Below are positions 1-7,083 of a stretch of 14,628 nucleotides of DNA, piece by piece. The position numbers and the translations under genes were made by a program. Position 1 is the first letter of the stretch. Each line of letters starts with the position of its first letter. The notes beneath the pieces are model-generated. The model saw only the letters and a program-made list of their open reading frames with translations. It had not been told where the DNA came from and did no database searches. The stretch comes from Azospirillum sp. 51_20 (GTDB lineage Bacteria > Pseudomonadota > Alphaproteobacteria > RF32 > CAG-239), in contig MNTV01000001.1 of assembly GCA_001917175.1 (NCBI GenBank), forward strand, positions 1 to 14,628, in the 5' to 3' direction.

Positions 1-1
1 C

Positions 2-2116
2 AGCAACGACGTCTGTCCGTATATGTTCGGCTACTATTTCTGCCGCTGGAGCCCGCTTAATTTCTGCAAGGCCAAACACGCGGAAATGAATATCGAATCG
101 CCCGAAAACTGGCCGTCAACCTGCGTAAACTATGAAGGCGTCAAAGGCACGGTAATCCCCTGCAAGATCGATTATGACGGCGAAGGCAAGAGAATGTATA
201 GAAATACGACCGACCCGACCAAATATCTCGGCTATTACCGCTGCAAGATTACCTGTGACCAGCGTCTGCTGTCCAAAGTGGGTACGGCGGTTACGGCCGA
301 CGAACGCTTCGGCCAGTATAAAGGAGCCTGGAATGCGTTTTATATCACGCTTACCTCGCCGAAAAACGGTTTTAAGGCCGGCACGCACCTGTTCTTGCGT
401 TCCGACTTCAGAATGCCACAGGCAGGATTGTCATACGATAACCGCAGCAACGGAGACAAGCTGATTTATGCCAAGGGACAAAGTTCACAGAAAATGTATG
501 CTTCGATCAACGGCATCGGCGCATTATACAAACTGGATCCGTCCGCTTATTCCGAATGTGACGAAGAGTACAACGATACCGGTAAAAATCCGGAACTGCG
601 CATTCCGCTTGAATATGCCAATAACATTTTAAGCCGCGGCTTTACCAATATCGATTTGCGGCTGACTTATCAGGATGACAGCGGCAAAGCGCAGCAATGG
701 GGCGGCAGAACCTTTACCGTTAAGAAAGAAGACGGAAAATCCCTGTCAACATACATATGGGACAATATCGGGTTGATTCAAACTCATGAACTGTCTTTGA
801 ACAGCCATACCAGCAATTCTAATGATGCTCTGTATGACTCGGCTCGGACAGTAATCAACCAAAACGACGGTACCAAAATTCGTTTTACCGGCGATGTTGG
901 ATTTAATACGGCCGTAATCACCAAGGAGAGCACGCAATACGATCCTTTGAGACCGAGCGGAGATGCGACCAACACGTCGCTTGCCCGTCTGGTTTTCCAT
1001 GGCGACGGTTACCATATTGTTGAATTCAAAAACGCCAAAGTCAGCGGCTCAACGGGCCGTGCCCCCGATTTTGACACGAACGAAGGTGCCGGAGGAACGA
1101 TAAATATCGATAACTCTACGGTTTACGCACACAATATCTTCTCATTTTTGAACGTAAACGTCAACAACAGGTCTAAACTTTACGTCCGCAGACTTTTGGC
1201 CAGCGGCAGACACAGCGACTACGACAAAAATACTTCCGGCATGTTCAAACAAGGCAAGCAATATTGTGTGGGAACGGTTGTCCGCGGTTCTTCGTCGGTT
1301 GATGTCAGCCATACGCTGGTCAATGTCTGGGAAGACAGATACCTTTATGTTGGCGGCGGCAGCACTTTTACCTCGGCAAAACCGATTCGTCTGCGTAAAG
1401 CGGGCAATTCCGTTGCCTGCATTGCCGACAGCAGCAGCTCGATTTCCGCAATGGGAACAAAGTATACCAGCAGTTTCAGCTTCCCGTCAGACGGTAGCTA
1501 TATGACGTTGAAGGGTTCAAAATCCGGCAGCCGGCGTATTATGTATTCGGTTTCCGACAGTGCCTGTATGCCTACCGGCCAGAGCAGAAACTTCAACAGT
1601 TCTTCTCCTTACAGAGACCACTGTACCGGCTATAAAAGCAATCAGTATAACTTTGCCGAAAACAACCCGTTTTCGGACGAATTTACCTTTGCCACACCCG
1701 GAAGCTTTTCCGTCTACGTTTCCTACAGCGGCAGTCCGAATACCTACGGAAAAACGCAAACGATCAACAGCTGGTATCCTAAACTGAAAGAGGCTACCTT
1801 TGAACAGAATACCTGTAATTCAAAAGGCCAAAGCGTTAAAGAAGTAAAAGTAACCGGTTGTCATTCGGCAGCCAATACCAATAACTGCACTCAAGGGGGT
1901 AAGCAAGTGTTTTGCACAGCCGAATCCGGACCGCGTTGGTTTACTTCGGTAGTACCTTATTATTACAGATGTCATAACAGTTCCGGTTATTGCGCCAACA
2001 GCAGCAAGTACTCTTACGGCTGCACCGGTGAGCGCAAATTCCTTTGTTCGGGGTGCTCTTATTGCGAGAACGGCATCGGTTATGCCGACTGGAGCGACAG
2101 CACCGGCGGATTATAA
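2..2116 (+). CDS. Large cysteine-rich protein, probably exported (5' end outside window)
   Basis: The reading frame is open to the left edge, so at least 704 residues of a longer protein are present and the first Met (position 23) need not be the start. I do not recognise a family. The visible part has about 22 cysteines, half of them in the last 110 residues (C-x2-C and C-x6-C spacings near the end), which suggests disulfides and an extracytoplasmic location. Residues counted from the Met at 23: between about 350 and 500 there are repeated Ser/Gly-rich turns followed by alternating small and hydrophobic residues (NSTVYAHN, RSKLYV, SSSVDVSHTL, GSTFTSAKPI, SSSISA), 23-40 residues apart, reminiscent of beta-solenoid rungs. 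The protein is rich in Asn, Ser, Tyr and Gly and ends in SDSTGGL without a recognisable anchor. Surface adhesin or matrix protein is only an inference; the missing N-terminus would show the export route. Confidence 0.8.
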   Translation, partial: SNDVCPYMFGYYFCRWSPLNFCKAKHAEMNIESPENWPSTCVNYEGVKGTVIPCKIDYDGEGKRMYRNTTDPTKYLGYYRCKITCDQRLLSKVGTAVTADERFGQYKGAWNAFYITLTSPKNGFKAGTHLFLRSDFRMPQAGLSYDNRSNGDKLIYAKGQSSQKMYASINGIGALYKLDPSAYSECDEEYNDTGKNPELRIPLEYANNILSRGFTNIDLRLTYQDDSGKAQQWGGRTFTVKKEDGKSLSTYIWDNIGLIQTHELSLNSHTSNSNDALYDSARTVINQNDGTKIRFTGDVGFNTAVITKESTQYDPLRPSGDATNTSLARLVFHGDGYHIVEFKNAKVSGSTGRAPDFDTNEGAGGTINIDNSTVYAHNIFSFLNVNVNNRSKLYVRRLLASGRHSDYDKNTSGMFKQGKQYCVGTVVRGSSSVDVSHTLVNVWEDRYLYVGGGSTFTSAKPIRLRKAGNSVACIADSSSSISAMGTKYTSSFSFPSDGSYMTLKGSKSGSRRIMYSVSDSACMPTGQSRNFNSSSPYRDHCTGYKSNQYNFAENNPFSDEFTFATPGSFSVYVSYSGSPNTYGKTQTINSWYPKLKEATFEQNTCNSKGQSVKEVKVTGCHSAANTNNCTQGGKQVFCTAESGPRWFTSVVPYYYRCHNSSGYCANSSKYSYGCTGERKFLCSGCSYCENGIGYADWSDSTGGL

Positions 2117-2131
2117 CCAATAACCTTTGAT

Positions 2132-2182
2132 CCCCGCCCGTTGTCCGTTCCGGTGGACAATAAAATCCCCTTTAGGGCGGGG
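2132..2182 (+). repeat. Nested inverted repeat after the surface-protein gene
   Basis: CCCCGCCC (2132-2139) pairs perfectly with GGGCGGGG (2175-2182). Inside it TTGTCC (2141-2146) pairs with GGACAA (2155-2160) around an 8-base loop. It begins 15 bases after the stop codon. No T run follows, so a factor-independent terminator in the strict sense is not supported; an mRNA 3'-end stabiliser or part of a two-hairpin termination region is possible. Confidence 0.55.
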
Positions 2183-2202
2183 CCCTTCTTCGGGACTTAG
2201 GG

Positions 2203-2230
2203 AAAAAGACGCAGGGAGAAGTCTTTTTTC
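2203..2230 (+). terminator. Weak terminator-like hairpin
   Basis: AAAAAGAC (2203-2210) pairs with GTCTTTTT (2221-2228) around a 10-base loop, and a run of six Ts is part of the right arm. The stem is AT-rich, so it is a weak candidate for ending transcription of the upstream gene. It follows the stronger nested hairpin at 2132-2182. Confidence 0.35.
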
Positions 2231-2317
2231 CTTCCCTCCCGGAAGGAGAAGGAAATGTGAAAAGTTTCATCAAATTATTATCGGACAACTATTATCTTTC
2301 TATTATTTAATGAGAGC

Positions 2318-2384
2318 ATCCGAAACGGAAGTTTTGGCTTCACGGCATCCGTTTAGCGTCCTGCCGGATGAGAAAGGTTCGGAT
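2318..2384 (+). promoter_or_regulatory. Structured leader with alternative pairings
   Basis: An outer stem joins ATCCGAA (2318-2324) to TTCGGAT (2378-2384). Inside it CATCCG (2346-2351) can pair with CGGATG (2365-2370), or the overlapping TCCGTTT (2348-2354) can pair with AAACGGA (2323-2329). The two inner choices exclude each other because both use 2348-2351, and the second also breaks the outer stem at 2323-2324. The element ends 65 bases before the lipoprotein ATG at 2450, so it would lie in the 5' untranslated region. Function as an attenuator or cis-acting RNA is inferred; it matches no riboswitch family I know. Confidence 0.35.
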
Positions 2385-2449
2385 AATAATCCGGTGAAAA
2401 GAAGAAAAAACGGTAAAACCATGTTCAACTTTTTAAAACCTTTTTATTT

Positions 2450-3733
2450 ATGAAAACAAACAAATTTTGGTTTGTCATGGCAGCAGCTGCCATGCTTGCC
2501 GGCACAACGATGATGACTTCCTGCGAAAAGGAAGAAGAGATTTCCAAGCGCGAAGTCATCGAAAGCGAAGTTCTTGACGAAGGCGTTGCCCAGGAGGTGA
2601 CGGAAGAAGTCGGAACCGAAGGCACCCAACTGAGCTATGAATCCTGGATTGTGGTCAGGGGACAAACCCGTGCCGCTTTCGAGAACAAAGTTTCGGTCAC
2701 TCTCTTTAACCGCTTTAATCACGTGATTGACGAAGTGGAAGTCGAAAATTTCGATTTCGGGCAACCGGAAGTCGGCATCAGTTATCAAACATCCGACAGT
2801 CGAAAAGAACAGGATTATGTAACCGTTGTCGATTCCGTGCTGGTTTACAGCCTGAAGTACGAAAACGGTTTTGTTCTGGAATATGAGTTGATGTACGAAG
2901 TTCCGACCTATGACGACGGCGTTACCGAAAAAGAAATGCCTTATATCCGCTATGGCGCCATTGTCGACAACGGCATGACGGTAACCGGCATGGACAACCT
3001 GACGGAAAACGGCCAAACCTGGCTGCGAAAACTCGTCCGACATTCCATTTCCGTGGTTTTTAATGACAAAAGCTATACGATTGAAGCTTCCGTCGTGGCC
3101 AAATCGCTTGAAAAAGCCGGAGATGTTTTGCTGGCAAGCAAAAAAGTAAACGAAGGCGTGGAGCCGGTATCGGTTGATGCCGCTAAGGCTTCGGGAACTT
3201 ACAAAAGCTGGATAGAAGTGGAACAGACCTGGTCGGAAAGCGGAACCAAAACCTTCAAAAAAGAAGCGTTGTTGAAGCACTATGTGCTTTTCCCGCAGGA
3301 AATCTTCCGGTTTGACGCCGGGGAAAAATACGCCGTTCTGGACGACATTTCCCTGGAAATTTCGACCGATCCCCAAATCCGGGAAGAAGGAACGGCGGTT
3401 GACGGCGTCGCCATAGACGTTTACAAGGAAGATCAGCGGGTGGAAATGCGGAAAAACGATGACGAAAATCTCGCTTTTACCACGTTAACGACCGCCGTAT
3501 TTGAACGGGCGCGTTATGTCGACGACAAGCTGAGCTGTGATTTTCCGGTACCGGCCGTCTATTCGGACTTTGCGGCTTCGTACCATTTGGTACACGGTTG
3601 GCAGGAAACGGTTAATGATGACGGATTCCCCTGCTGGCAGGCAGAATATGAATTCCGCTTTGTCATCAAGTACGGCGACAACGTTTATTCTTCCGAACTT
3701 CCATGGTTTCTGGAATACAGAGAACGGGAATAA
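2450..3733 (+). CDS. Exported lipoprotein, Bacteroidota-like signal
   Basis: A 427-residue protein of unknown function. The N-terminus is a lipoprotein signal: basic MKTNK, a hydrophobic stretch to about residue 20, then MTSC with the lipidated Cys at 25. CEKEEE follows at once; an acidic stretch after the lipid Cys is characteristic of surface lipoproteins in Bacteroidota rather than Proteobacteria. The mature part is acidic and beta-rich with two related segments, each opening with Y-x-S-W-I and about 190 residues apart, suggesting an internal duplication. The start is the first Met of the signal; the bases before it (CCTTTTTATTT) contain no Shine-Dalgarno, unlike several neighbours. It appears monocistronic: a structured leader lies upstream and a strong terminator 15 bases downstream. 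Base composition does not obviously differ from neighbours, so transfer from Bacteroidota is possible but unproven. Confidence 0.85.
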   Translation: MKTNKFWFVMAAAAMLAGTTMMTSCEKEEEISKREVIESEVLDEGVAQEVTEEVGTEGTQLSYESWIVVRGQTRAAFENKVSVTLFNRFNHVIDEVEVENFDFGQPEVGISYQTSDSRKEQDYVTVVDSVLVYSLKYENGFVLEYELMYEVPTYDDGVTEKEMPYIRYGAIVDNGMTVTGMDNLTENGQTWLRKLVRHSISVVFNDKSYTIEASVVAKSLEKAGDVLLASKKVNEGVEPVSVDAAKASGTYKSWIEVEQTWSESGTKTFKKEALLKHYVLFPQEIFRFDAGEKYAVLDDISLEISTDPQIREEGTAVDGVAIDVYKEDQRVEMRKNDDENLAFTTLTTAVFERARYVDDKLSCDFPVPAVYSDFAASYHLVHGWQETVNDDGFPCWQAEYEFRFVIKYGDNVYSSELPWFLEYRERE

Positions 3734-3747
3734 ACGGAAGTTTCAAC

Positions 3748-3782
3748 AAAAAAACACCATCCCTCAAGGATGGTGTTTTTTT
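3748..3782 (+). terminator. Rho-independent terminator of the lipoprotein gene
   Basis: AAAACACCATCC (3751-3762) pairs perfectly with GGATGGTGTTTT (3768-3779) around the loop CTCAA, followed by Ts to 3782. The left flank is A-rich, so it could also work leftward, but no minus-strand gene needs it there. Confidence 0.9.
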
Positions 3783-3875
3783 GTATCCCGCCTCCGATCG
3801 GGCGCAGTTTGCTTTTCCGCTCCGGAGTTCAGGTTCTTTTTCTTGTTTTCCGGCTCCGCAGTTTCGGCCGGCATA

Positions 3876-3903
3876 AAGAAAACCATCGGACTTTTCGACC
3901 GAT
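3876..3903 (-). terminator. Possible terminator of the dksA-maf-rng-yacG operon
   Basis: Read on the minus strand, ATCGG and CCGAT (3899-3903 and 3885-3889) form a short stem around about nine bases, followed by GGTTTTCTTT. It lies 15 bases beyond the yacG stop. The stem is short, so this is a weak candidate. Confidence 0.4.
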
Positions 3904-3917
3904 AAACGCACGGCCTT

Positions 3918-4136
3918 TTACTTTCCGTCCTCATCATCGTCGGGACGGGAAGCCAGTTCCTCCAAGGCTTCGATGTCCTGATCGTCGATTTCTTCCGCCT
4001 CCACCCGGTATGATTCGTTAAACCAGTTGCCGAGGTCTATGTCGGCACAACGTTTGGAACAAAACGGACGGTATTTTCCCACCGGCGCCACCTTGCCGCA
4101 GATTGGGCAGCGGCAGGTTTTCAGAACTTCCCCCAT
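3918..4136 (-). CDS. yacG: DNA gyrase inhibitor YacG (zinc-binding)
   Basis: A 72-residue member of the YacG family, small zinc-ribbon proteins that bind the GyrB subunit and inhibit DNA gyrase. The four zinc ligands are visible as C10-x2-C13 and C26-x3-C30, with the family hallmark FCSKRCADIDLGNW. The C-terminus is highly acidic. I chose the ATG at 4136: it has the good ribosome-binding site AAGGAG seven bases upstream and gives the usual length. An upstream in-frame Met (4184) would add 16 residues lying inside rng and unlike the family. The gene starts two bases after the rng stop, so it is the last gene of the operon and probably translationally coupled. In many alphaproteobacteria yacG also follows rng. 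Confidence 0.95.
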   Translation of the reverse strand: MGEVLKTCRCPICGKVAPVGKYRPFCSKRCADIDLGNWFNESYRVEAEEIDDQDIEALEELASRPDDDEDGK

Positions 4137-4138
4137 TT

Positions 4139-5314
4139 TCAGGCTCCTTTTTCCACCCGTCCGGTACCGTTGCAGGTCGGGCATTCTTCCGTCATCAGTT
4201 CCGAAAGCGAAGGCCGCCGGCGGACACGGATAATTTCCACCAATCCGGCCCGGCTCAAACCCGCCACATGGCTTTTTATGCTGTCTTTGGCCAGTTCCCG
4301 TTCCAGAATTTCCAGCAACGGCTTGATATACTTGTATTCCGAATGACCGGCAAAGTCGATGACGATTTTTCCGGCCAGATTACGCAACCGGATCTGCCGG
4401 GCAATTTCATAAGCGGCTTCTTCGTTAATTCTGTTCAAGGCACCGCCGCCGACATCCCGGCCGCTGTCAACATCAACAGCCGTGCAGGCGCGTGTTTCTT
4501 CAATGCTGATCCGGCCGCCGCCTTTTAAGCCGACTTCTTTTTCCAAAGCCTGAGCGATTGTTTCGTCAATTCCGTATTCTTCAAACGGATTCTGGCAGAT
4601 TTCGACGGCAAACGCGTCGCCGTAAACGGCTTTTACCTCGCTTTCAATGTTGCGGCTGTTGGTCACCAGTTTGTTCAGGGTTCCCGCATGCCGGGCCAGA
4701 TATTCAAACAGGGAATCCGGCTTGGCATAAAGCAGACAGGGAGCCTGTTCGCTGCGCGCCTTCATTCGGATATGCTCAAAAGTATCGCGCAGTTCGTTCA
4801 TTTCCTTTTCCACTTCGGCAAAATCCGCCTCAACCGAAGCGGTCCGCAAAATCCAGCCTTCCTGACCGGTCATGTTTTCTTTGACCTTTTCCATATACTC
4901 GGCCATTTTGTGTTTGTCTTCGATTTTGGCGGAAGCTTCCACCCGCAGCCGGTACGGACAATAAACCAGATAACTGCCTACCAGCTGTACCGAACGCACC
5001 AGCCGGGCGTGTTTTTCGGCTCTTTTTTCCTGCGAAACCTGCACGACGATGCTTTGCCCTTCGGTCAGCTTAACCTCGGACAAACCGTTTTCCTCAGCGT
5101 TCAAGAATCCTTCAAGGCCGTTTCCGAGATTGACGAAAAAGCCTTCCTTGTCACCCGCCAGCATTACTTTTTTGCTGATTTTTCCCAAATAAACATTACC
5201 GCTGATCGCCTGACTGCCGGTAATGATTTCCAATTCTTCGGGGTTGCCGTTCTCAAGCAGCGCAATTCCGGTCACAGTCGAATTTTTATCATAAACGATG
5301 GTATCTGTTGTCAT
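4139..5314 (-). CDS. rng: Ribonuclease E/G family endoribonuclease
   Basis: A 391-residue RNase E/G-type enzyme that cleaves single-stranded RNA during rRNA maturation or mRNA turnover. An S1 RNA-binding domain covers about residues 35-100. The catalytic DNase I-like region shows CTAVDVDSG (D281) and VIDFAGH (D320), the positions of the two metal-binding aspartates of E. coli RNase E. Near the end CPTCNGTGR (378-386) is the zinc-link motif that joins subunits. It is shorter than E. coli RNase G (about 489 aa) and lacks the small domain and any degradosome scaffold, as is usual for the homologue located between maf and yacG in alphaproteobacteria. Its ATG overlaps the maf stop in an ATGA arrangement, implying translational coupling; GGGA precedes the start. 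Rne-like naming is possible, but the length favours rng. Confidence 0.93.
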   Translation of the reverse strand: MTTDTIVYDKNSTVTGIALLENGNPEELEIITGSQAISGNVYLGKISKKVMLAGDKEGFFVNLGNGLEGFLNAEENGLSEVKLTEGQSIVVQVSQEKRAEKHARLVRSVQLVGSYLVYCPYRLRVEASAKIEDKHKMAEYMEKVKENMTGQEGWILRTASVEADFAEVEKEMNELRDTFEHIRMKARSEQAPCLLYAKPDSLFEYLARHAGTLNKLVTNSRNIESEVKAVYGDAFAVEICQNPFEEYGIDETIAQALEKEVGLKGGGRISIEETRACTAVDVDSGRDVGGGALNRINEEAAYEIARQIRLRNLAGKIVIDFAGHSEYKYIKPLLEILERELAKDSIKSHVAGLSRAGLVEIIRVRRRPSLSELMTEECPTCNGTGRVEKGA

Positions 5315-5883
5315 CTGATTCCCGCTCCATTCAGTAAATTCTGCGTTTCAAACAGCGGCAGTCCGACAATGCCGGAATAAGAACCGACGATTTTGCGGAC
5401 AAAACCGGCGAAACGTCCTTCGATTTTATACCCGCTGCATCCCTTCCATTCTCCGGTTGCGACATAATTGCGGATGTCTTCTTCCGAAAGCCGCTTGGTC
5501 AGCACCCTGGAATCCGAAAAGCGCAAAGCTTCCCTGCCGTTTTTGTTGATCAGACAGACGGCGGAAAGCACATGGCTGGCGCGCCCCGAAACCAGACGCA
5601 TAACCCGCGTCTGTTCCTCGTCGCTGCCGGCTTTGTGCAAAATCCGGCGGCCGACGACCACTACCGTATCGCAGGCAAGCACGTTTTCTCCCGGATGCAG
5701 AGCCGCCACCCGTCTGGCCTTTTCCAGCGCCATCCGCTTCACGTAGCGCGACGGCGTTTCAAAACGCAGGCAGCTCTCGTCAATGTCTGCCGGACAGACC
5801 AGCTTCGGACAAAGCGCCACCTGTTCCAGAAGTGCCAGACGGTAAGGAGATGCCGAAGCAAGTATAAAGTCCTTTTTTTCCAT
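5311..5883 (-). CDS. maf: Maf family nucleoside triphosphate pyrophosphatase
   Basis: A 190-residue Maf/HAM1-fold pyrophosphatase that hydrolyses nucleotides (dTTP, UTP or modified forms, depending on subfamily) to the monophosphate and pyrophosphate. Family motifs are present in order: LASASPYR (8-15), ACDTVVV with the metal-binding D72, GEWKGCSGYKIEG (144-156), and GSYSGIVGLPL (167-177). The usual SPRR is SPYR here. It lies eight bases after dksA and overlaps rng by four bases (ATGA). No good ribosome-binding site precedes its ATG, so translation may depend on the terminating dksA ribosomes. The specific substrate cannot be read from the sequence. Confidence 0.95.
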   Translation of the reverse strand: MEKKDFILASASPYRLALLEQVALCPKLVCPADIDESCLRFETPSRYVKRMALEKARRVAALHPGENVLACDTVVVVGRRILHKAGSDEEQTRVMRLVSGRASHVLSAVCLINKNGREALRFSDSRVLTKRLSEEDIRNYVATGEWKGCSGYKIEGRFAGFVRKIVGSYSGIVGLPLFETQNLLNGAGIR

Positions 5884-5891
5884 AATGCCGC

Positions 5892-6317
5892 TTAGTCTTC
5901 GCTGTAGGTTTTTTCCATTCTCTCATGGCGCTCCTGCGCTTCGATCGAAAGCGTGGCCACCGGCCGGGCTTCCAGCCGCTCAACCCCGATCGGCTCGCCG
6001 GTTTCCTCGCAATAGCCGTAGGTGCCGTCTTCAATCCGCTTCAGGGCGTCGTTGATCTTGCTGATCAGCTTGCGGGCACGGTCTTTGGTCCGCAGGTCCA
6101 GCGCCTTGTCCGTTTCCATTGAGGCGCGGTCCAGCTCGTCGGGCTGGTTCAAACCGCCCTGACGCAGTTCCTCCAGCGTGTCCTGAGACTGTGCAAGAAG
6201 AGATTTTTTCCAATCAAGCAGTTTTTGGCGGAAATATTCGACCTGCATTTCGTTCATATATTCCTCGTCTGCCGAGGGTTTGTAATCGGGAGGCAGAATA
6301 ACAGACGTTTCAACCAT
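5892..6317 (-). CDS. dksA: RNA polymerase-binding transcription factor DksA
   Basis: A 141-residue DksA homologue, which binds the RNA polymerase secondary channel and works with ppGpp in the stringent response. The coiled-coil tip has PDELDRA (59-65), matching the functional D-x2-D-x-A of E. coli DksA. The globular part keeps the family pattern through RLEARP, but only the first of the four zinc cysteines remains: C103, T106, S124 and A127 stand where the E. coli protein has four Cys. This is a reduced-cysteine form, as seen in alphaproteobacterial DksA. The start ATG is preceded by AGGAG at good spacing. It is the first gene of the minus-strand operon with maf, rng and yacG, where many alphaproteobacteria have infA instead. 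Confidence 0.95.
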   Translation of the reverse strand: MVETSVILPPDYKPSADEEYMNEMQVEYFRQKLLDWKKSLLAQSQDTLEELRQGGLNQPDELDRASMETDKALDLRTKDRARKLISKINDALKRIEDGTYGYCEETGEPIGVERLEARPVATLSIEAQERHERMEKTYSED

Positions 6318-6357
6318 TTTATCTCTCCTATCAAGTTTATATTTTCATAATCGGTTT

Positions 6358-6385
6358 CATATAGCCAACTATATATAAATTTCAA
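6358..6385 (-). promoter_or_regulatory. Candidate dksA operon promoter with overlapping inverted repeat
   Basis: On the minus strand TTGAAA (6380-6385) and TATATG (6358-6363) are separated by 16 bases, a reasonable sigma-70-type pair about 40 bases before the dksA ATG. The inverted repeat ATATAG-CCAA-CTATAT (6359-6374) covers the -10 and part of the spacer, where a repressor could act. An alternative pair, TTGAAG with TATATA and a 17-base spacer, lies slightly upstream. Confidence 0.4.
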
Positions 6386-6443
6386 CAATTTTCTTCAAGC
6401 AAAAAATCACTTTGCACCCAGTTTTTAACCGCATGCCGAAGCC

Positions 6444-6989
6444 CTACTGAAACTGCCAGGTTATGACATTGTTGCGGTTGTCCTGACAGGCGGTGATGGC
6501 ATTGTCGTATTCCATCGGCAGCTTGGTCGCGTTTTTCCCCTGCCAGGTAAAATATTTACTGTTGACCTTGATGTGCACCAGATGTGAATTGTAGCCGGTC
6601 ATCCAGTCGATCATCGCCAGTTCGGTGCAGGCATTGTAGGGCAAGTCTTTGAAGGTGACTTCATAAACGCTGTCCTGCTGCGCGCTTTTTATCGTCACTT
6701 CCCCCTTGTAAGCATGATAAATCTTGTTTCCTCCGACCATGTCGCCGGGAACGATGCTTTCGCCGGTCAAAAGTTTTGATTCCAGATCACCGAAATTTTC
6801 CGCCGCGGAAAAACGAAAATCGATGTTTTTCTGCAAATCCACGATCTGCTGGGTAACCCGGCTTATCCGATATTTGTCCAGCATGCTGTTGATCAGGTTG
6901 ATCACTGCTATCGCCAGCATTGCAATGACGCCGATAAACATGATCGCCTCGATCAGGGTGTAGCCCGACTGCGACTTCTGCTTTTCCAT
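6444..6989 (-). CDS. Type IV prepilin, PilS-like
   Basis: A 181-residue prepilin. The N-terminus MEKQKSQSG|YTLIEA is a prepilin peptidase site with a short nine-residue leader, Gly9 at -1, and Glu at +5 (E14), followed by the hydrophobic assembly helix (about 15-36). Two cysteines, C121 and C168, could form the C-terminal disulfide loop typical of pilins; PYNAC resembles type IVb major pilins of the PilS group. The ATG has AAAGGAG six bases upstream. It stands alone here: no prepilin peptidase, ATPase or secretin is visible, so the rest of the system must be elsewhere. It is divergent from the small barrel gene at 7084, with a -10-like TATAAT at 7050-7055. It could instead be a minor pilin or pseudopilin. 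No clear terminator follows before dksA, 126 bases downstream. Confidence 0.88.
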   Translation of the reverse strand: MEKQKSQSGYTLIEAIMFIGVIAMLAIAVINLINSMLDKYRISRVTQQIVDLQKNIDFRFSAAENFGDLESKLLTGESIVPGDMVGGNKIYHAYKGEVTIKSAQQDSVYEVTFKDLPYNACTELAMIDWMTGYNSHLVHIKVNSKYFTWQGKNATKLPMEYDNAITACQDNRNNVITWQFQ

Positions 6990-7049
6990 AGCTTACTCCT
7001 TTGCGGAATACTTCCACTTTTCACTTTACTTTCTCAAATCCTAGCTTAG

Positions 7050-7057
7050 ATTATATT
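7050..7057. promoter_or_regulatory. Overlapping divergent -10 elements
   Basis: The stretch ATTATATT reads TATAAT on the minus strand (7050-7055, toward the pilin gene) and TATATT on the plus strand (7052-7057, toward the barrel gene). Neither has a convincing -35 hexamer, so both promoters, if real, may need an activator and would compete for polymerase. The barrel gene also has AAAGGA before its ATG. Confidence 0.3.
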
Positions 7058-7083
7058 AAAAAGTCTTAAAGAAAGGAACAAAA

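Larger units (their letters stand above)
2117..2449. other. Gene-free, structured intergenic region
   Basis: These 333 bases separate the surface-protein gene from the lipoprotein gene. One reading frame is open through them, but it has no plausible ribosome-binding site and its predicted product has no recognisable features, so I do not call it. The stretch carries several inverted repeats, listed separately: a nested hairpin right after the upstream stop, a weak terminator-like hairpin with a T run, a small stem (CCTTCC 2230-2235 with GGAAGG 2241-2246), and a leader with alternative pairings just before the lipoprotein. An AT-rich segment (2270-2310) could hold a promoter, but no clear -35/-10 pair is visible. 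Confidence 0.6.

Noticed and set aside
2127..2453. Open frame of 108 codons across the leader of the lipoprotein gene
   Set aside because: No ribosome-binding site, no recognisable protein features, and it coincides with several inverted repeats; it is better explained as a noncoding leader.
2444..3376. 310-codon frame antisense to the lipoprotein gene
   Set aside because: The plus strand has a clear lipoprotein signal and terminator; the antisense product has a shadow-like composition.
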